DNA of 64,000 nucleotides, taken from assembly GCA_019424695.1 (NCBI GenBank), contig JAHYZA010000001.1, positions 62,001-126,000 on the forward strand. Reading direction: 5' to 3'. A model generated the notes under the pieces. It was not told the origin of the DNA, searched no databases, and saw only the letters and a program-made list of their open reading frames with translations. The translations under genes and the position numbers were made by a program. The stretch is from Oscillospiraceae bacterium. Its GTDB lineage: Bacteria; Bacillota; Clostridia; Oscillospirales; Ruminococcaceae. Positions 60,926 to 64,000 of this stretch are shown piece after piece (the first letter of the stretch is position 1; the number at the start of each line of letters is the position of its first letter).

Positions 60926-62425
60926 ATGTTTGAAAGCCATCTGTTTGCCCGCTGTACGGCGCATCACGCCGTGCTCTACTGGGACAAGCCCGCTGCGGCG
61001 GACGCCCGGGCGGAATATACCGTGTATCTGAACCATGAACTGGTGGGCACGACCAGCCGCACCCATTACACGCTGCAAGACCTGGAGCCCCAGACCGAAT
61101 ACCGGGTGGATGTGGTGTTTGAAAACCGGCCTGTGGGTGCCTGCATGCTGCGCACCGGGGTGGAGAAAAATCGCATCAACGTCACCGAAGCGCCCTACTG
61201 GGCCAAGGGGGACGGCATAACCAGAAATACCGCGGCGCTGCAGCGGGCCATCGACGCCTGCGGCCCCGGGGACGCCGTCTATCTGCCGGCGGGCACCTAT
61301 TTGACGGGGGCGCTGCGGCTGCACAGTGATATGGAACTGTATCTCGACGAGGGGGCCGTGCTGCAGGGCACCGACCAGATCGTCGATTACCAGCCCCGCA
61401 TCCCCAGCCGGTTCGAGGGCATTGAGCGCCGCTGCTATTCCAGCCTGCTGAATCTGGGGCAGATGGATCATGAAGGCGGCTACAACTGTGTGAATGTGGT
61501 CATTCGCGGCAAGGGCACCATCGCCAGCGGCGGCAAGGCGCTGGCCGATGCGATCATCGCCGACGAGCGGGAACACCTGCAGGATTACCTGGCCCAGAAT
61601 ACCGAACTGGTGGAAAGCTGCGATGACGAGGATACCATCCCCGGCCGGGTGCGCCCGCGGCTCATCAACCTGAGCAACTGTCAGAACGTCTGGATCAGCG
61701 GCCTGACGCTGCGGGACAGTGCTTCCTGGAACGTGCACATGCTCTACAGCGACAACATCGTTACCGACCACTGCACCTTCCGCTCTGAGGGCGTCCGCAA
61801 CGGCGATGGCTGGAACCCCGATTCCAGCACCAACTGCACGCTGTTTGCCGGCGAGTTCTACACCGGCGACGATTCGGTGGCCATCAAAAGCGGCAAGAAC
61901 CCCGAGGGCAACGTCATTGCCCGCCCCAGCGCACATATCTATGTGTTCGATTGCCACAGTCACTTTGGCTATGGCATCTGCGTCGGCAGCGAAATATCCG
62001 GCGGGGTGGAGGATGTACAGATCTGGGACTGCGATCTGACCAACTCCTTCTCCGGCATCGAGATCAAGACCACGGCCAAGCGCGGCGGCTATGTGCGCGG
62101 CGTGACGGTGCGGGACTGCAAGGCACCCCGGGTCATGATCCATGCGGTGCCCTATAACGACGACGGCGAATCCGCCGGGGCGCTGCCGGTACTGGAACAC
62201 TTTACTTTTGCGGGCCTTACGCTCACCGGCCGTGCATTGAACGGCAAGCGGGAATGGAAGGATGTCGCCCCGGTGGAACTGGCGGGGTTTGAAGGCCCCG
62301 GCGGAACGCTGCGGGATGTCAACTTTGACGGCCTGACCATTACGGCCAAAGCGCCGCGGCTGCCGCTGCAATATTGCGGCGGGGTGACGCTGCGGGGCGT
62401 GAACTGTCTGCCCGCACAGCCGTGA
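60926..62425 (+). CDS. GH28 polygalacturonase-like glycosidase
   Basis: 499 residues. An N-terminal FN3-like beta-sandwich (residues 1-85) precedes a right-handed parallel beta-helix. The GH28 motifs are NPDSST (N-x-D), GDDSVAIKSG (D-D), SHFGYGICVGSE (in place of GHG) and IEIKTT (R/IK). It likely cleaves oligogalacturonides or another uronate link; the absence of a signal peptide suggests a cytoplasmic exo-acting enzyme on imported oligosaccharides. AAAGGA is 9 bases before ATG 60926. Confidence 0.87.
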   Translation: MFESHLFARCTAHHAVLYWDKPAAADARAEYTVYLNHELVGTTSRTHYTLQDLEPQTEYRVDVVFENRPVGACMLRTGVEKNRINVTEAPYWAKGDGITRNTAALQRAIDACGPGDAVYLPAGTYLTGALRLHSDMELYLDEGAVLQGTDQIVDYQPRIPSRFEGIERRCYSSLLNLGQMDHEGGYNCVNVVIRGKGTIASGGKALADAIIADEREHLQDYLAQNTELVESCDDEDTIPGRVRPRLINLSNCQNVWISGLTLRDSASWNVHMLYSDNIVTDHCTFRSEGVRNGDGWNPDSSTNCTLFAGEFYTGDDSVAIKSGKNPEGNVIARPSAHIYVFDCHSHFGYGICVGSEISGGVEDVQIWDCDLTNSFSGIEIKTTAKRGGYVRGVTVRDCKAPRVMIHAVPYNDDGESAGALPVLEHFTFAGLTLTGRALNGKREWKDVAPVELAGFEGPGGTLRDVNFDGLTITAKAPRLPLQYCGGVTLRGVNCLPAQP

Positions 62426-62463
62426 GCACCCACATACAATACCATTGAAGGGGGTATAGGAAG

Positions 62464-63021
62464 ATGGAACTTTCGGAACTGACCGTGCAGGCGCGCCGCG
62501 CCACCGAGGAACTGCTGGACGCGGCCCATCTGGAAAAAGGAGATATTTTTGTGGTGGGCTGCTCCAGCAGCGAGATCACCGGCGGGCGTATCGGACACCA
62601 CTCCAGCATGGAGGCAGCCGCCGCTGTGCTGGCGGGGGTGCTGCCGCCGCTGCAGGAGCGGGGCATCTACCTGGCTGCCCAGTGCTGTGAGCATCTGAAC
62701 CGTGCCATTGTGCTGGAACGGGAAGCCGCCAAAGCCTGCGGATATCAGATCGTGGCGGCCATTCCCCAGCCCCACGCAGGGGGCAGCTGGGCCACCAACT
62801 GCTGGCATACCTTCCGGGATCCCGTCCTGGTGGAGGAAGTCCGCGCTGCGGCCGGTATGGATATCGGCGGCACCCTCATCGGCATGCACCTGCGCCGGGT
62901 GGCGGTGCCGGTGCGGCTGAGCCTGGACCATATCGGGCAGGCTATCCTGCTCTGCGCCCGTACCCGGCCGCCGTTCATCGGCGGGGCCCGCGCCGTCTAC
63001 AGTGAGGAGGAAACACGATGA
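62464..63021 (+). CDS. UPF0340 (TIGR01440, YwlG) family protein
   Basis: 185 residues. The sequence FVVGCSSSEITGGRIGHHSS near residue 31 and AAQCCEHLNRA fit the UPF0340 family, whose function is unknown. GGGGGTATAGGAAG precedes the ATG. It overlaps the YggS gene by four bases (ATGA). Confidence 0.9.
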   Translation: MELSELTVQARRATEELLDAAHLEKGDIFVVGCSSSEITGGRIGHHSSMEAAAAVLAGVLPPLQERGIYLAAQCCEHLNRAIVLEREAAKACGYQIVAAIPQPHAGGSWATNCWHTFRDPVLVEEVRAAAGMDIGGTLIGMHLRRVAVPVRLSLDHIGQAILLCARTRPPFIGGARAVYSEEETR

Positions 63022-63740
63022 TCTCCGAAGCACAGAAACAACAGATGGCGGAAGCCGTCGCCCGAATCCGGGAAACCATGGCCGAAGCGGCCCGCAGCGC
63101 TGGACGCGACCCGGCCGAGGTGAAACTCTGCGCCGCCTGCAAGACCCGCACGGTGGAGGAGGTGCGCTACAGCGCCACCCTGCCCATCGACCTGTTCGGG
63201 GAGAACCATGTCCAGGAACTGGTGGAAAAGACCGATGCCGGGGCCTACCACGGCAAGCCGGGGCATTTTATCGGCCATTTGCAGACCAACAAGGTCAACA
63301 AGGTGGTAGGGCGCGCGGCGCTGATCCAAAGCGTGGACAGTACCCGCCTGCTGGACAAGATCGAGTCGGCAGCTGCCCGGCTGGATCTCACCCAGGAGAT
63401 TCTCATCGAGATCAACATCGGCGCCGAGGAGAGCAAGAGCGGCGTCGGGCCCGACGATCTGTGGCCGCTGCTGGAAACTGCCGCCGCCAAGGAACATCTG
63501 CGGGTCCGCGGCCTGATGGCCATCCCGCCCGCCGATGCCGACGATGACCAGACCCGCCGCTTTTTTGCCGAGATGCGGGAACTGCTGGCCAACGCTGCGG
63601 CGCGGGGCTATGAAAACGCGCAGATGGACATTCTCTCCATGGGCATGAGCCACGACTACGCCATGGCCATTGCCGAGGGTGCCACCATTGTCCGGGTGGG
63701 TACGGCCATCTACGGCGCCCGGGACTACAGCAAGAAATAA
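63018..63740 (+). CDS. YggS family pyridoxal-phosphate homeostasis protein
   Basis: 240 residues, alanine-racemase-like TIM barrel. The PLP-binding Lys is K42 (CAACKTR), with the HFIGHLQTNK and MGMSHDYAMAI motifs. It buffers PLP and affects amino-acid metabolism. The start is coupled (ATGA overlap) to the UPF0340 gene. It is followed by a terminator. Confidence 0.94.
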   Translation: MISEAQKQQMAEAVARIRETMAEAARSAGRDPAEVKLCAACKTRTVEEVRYSATLPIDLFGENHVQELVEKTDAGAYHGKPGHFIGHLQTNKVNKVVGRAALIQSVDSTRLLDKIESAAARLDLTQEILIEINIGAEESKSGVGPDDLWPLLETAAAKEHLRVRGLMAIPPADADDDQTRRFFAEMRELLANAAARGYENAQMDILSMGMSHDYAMAIAEGATIVRVGTAIYGARDYSKK

Positions 63741-63760
63741 AATTCCCATACAGCTACAGC

Positions 63761-63800
63761 AAAACGCCTGGGCGGAATCACTTCCGCACAGGCGTTTTTT
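63761..63800. terminator. Terminator of yggS
   Basis: ACGCCTG (63764-63770) with CAGGCGT (63789-63795) and an inner GCGGAA/TTCCGC stem, then TTTTT; the left A-run also serves the minus strand. Confidence 0.85.
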
Positions 63801-63827
63801 GTTGGCATAGTATGTGTACAGGGGGGA

Positions 63828-64000
63828 TTATTTGACTGCGGCCCGTCCCAGCCAGTGCAGACCCAGACCGGTCAGACCGGCCAGAAGCGCGAACCCGGCG
63901 GCAGCCAGTGCCTGCCAGGGGACCAGAGCGAGCAGGTCCGCCACACCGTGCGCCCATTGGCTCATGGTGGAGGTGGTCAGCATAAACACCAGATAGGCAG
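63828..64000 (-). CDS. Membrane protein, C-terminal part (5' end outside window)
   Basis: On the minus strand the frame is open from the window edge to TAA (63828-63830). The visible 56 residues hold parts of two hydrophobic helices (AYLVFML and ALAAAGFALLAGLTGLGLHW) and end RAAVK. It is an integral membrane protein; nothing more can be said from this fragment. The apparent plus-strand frame in the same place is its shadow. Confidence 0.65.
   Translation of the reverse strand, partial: AYLVFMLTTSTMSQWAHGVADLLALVPWQALAAAGFALLAGLTGLGLHWLGRAAVK

Noticed and set aside
63814..63996. Plus-strand 60-codon frame at the right edge
   Set aside because: Arg/Ser/Ala-rich shadow of the minus-strand membrane protein fragment that ends at 63828.

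Overview
The window is a G+C-rich, densely coded, low-redundancy bacterial chromosome segment. Shine-Dalgarno sites are strong, promoters are sigma-A type, and a T-box leader, LicT-type antitermination, a CD1247-type zinc-ribbon protein, YqeG, UPF0340 and YitT proteins are present. Together these point to an anaerobic Gram-positive Clostridia member, most likely an Oscillospiraceae/Ruminococcaceae gut bacterium of the Faecalibacterium/Gemmiger/Subdoligranulum kind. The assignment is inferred from gene content; no rRNA gene is present to confirm it. No insertion sequence, prophage, CRISPR array, tRNA or rRNA was seen.

Layout. 1-6.4 kb: recA (3' end), recX, rimO, pgsA, a GT-C-type membrane protein and cysS. 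6.4-9.4 kb: a 980-residue double GT-C/PMT-like membrane protein. 9.4-13.1 kb (minus strand): two tandem 6-phosphofructokinases of the PPi type, separated by a regulatory gap with paired dyads, and a Cof-type phosphatase. 13.2-16.9 kb: an acyltransferase-like membrane protein, rpsU, a YqeG phosphatase overlapping an endonuclease IV-like protein, efp and the CD1247-type protein. 17-18.5 kb: a membrane protein and a small unknown protein.

18.6-29.4 kb is one minus-strand operon of ten genes for an exported surface glycan: an ABC-2 exporter (Wzm/Wzt type), an HP-motif glycosyltransferase, a CMP-ulosonate synthetase-like enzyme, a two-domain aldolase, a KdsC-like phosphatase, a DUF2142 membrane protein, GT4, GT2 and DUF2304. 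It implies a CMP-activated acidic sugar made by a route without a recognisable NeuB/KdsA. 29.5-35.7 kb: pnuC behind an attenuator-like leader, TGS-less thrS behind a T-box, a polar amino-acid ABC importer and a gamma-carbonic anhydrase.

35.9-44.5 kb is carbohydrate uptake: Cof phosphatases, a LicT antiterminator with RAT-like sites, a beta-glucoside PTS EIIBC with an extra degenerate EIIB domain, a GH1 6-phospho-beta-glucosidase, HPr without Ser46, and enzyme I. 44.5-49.2 kb is the most unusual locus. Three overlapping genes encode a SPASM radical SAM enzyme, a membrane protein whose cytoplasmic tail carries a Cys-Ala alternating array, and a two-domain AAA ATPase. This looks like an undescribed post-translational modification system. 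49.3-64 kb: YitT, prfC, an oxidoreductase, a SpoIIQ-like LytM protein with a forespore-type promoter, a zinc-efflux operon (CzrA-like repressor, stand-alone HMA protein, P-type ATPase), a uracil permease, a thioesterase, NdpA, Tag, a GH28 glycosidase, UPF0340, YggS and the 3' end of a membrane protein.
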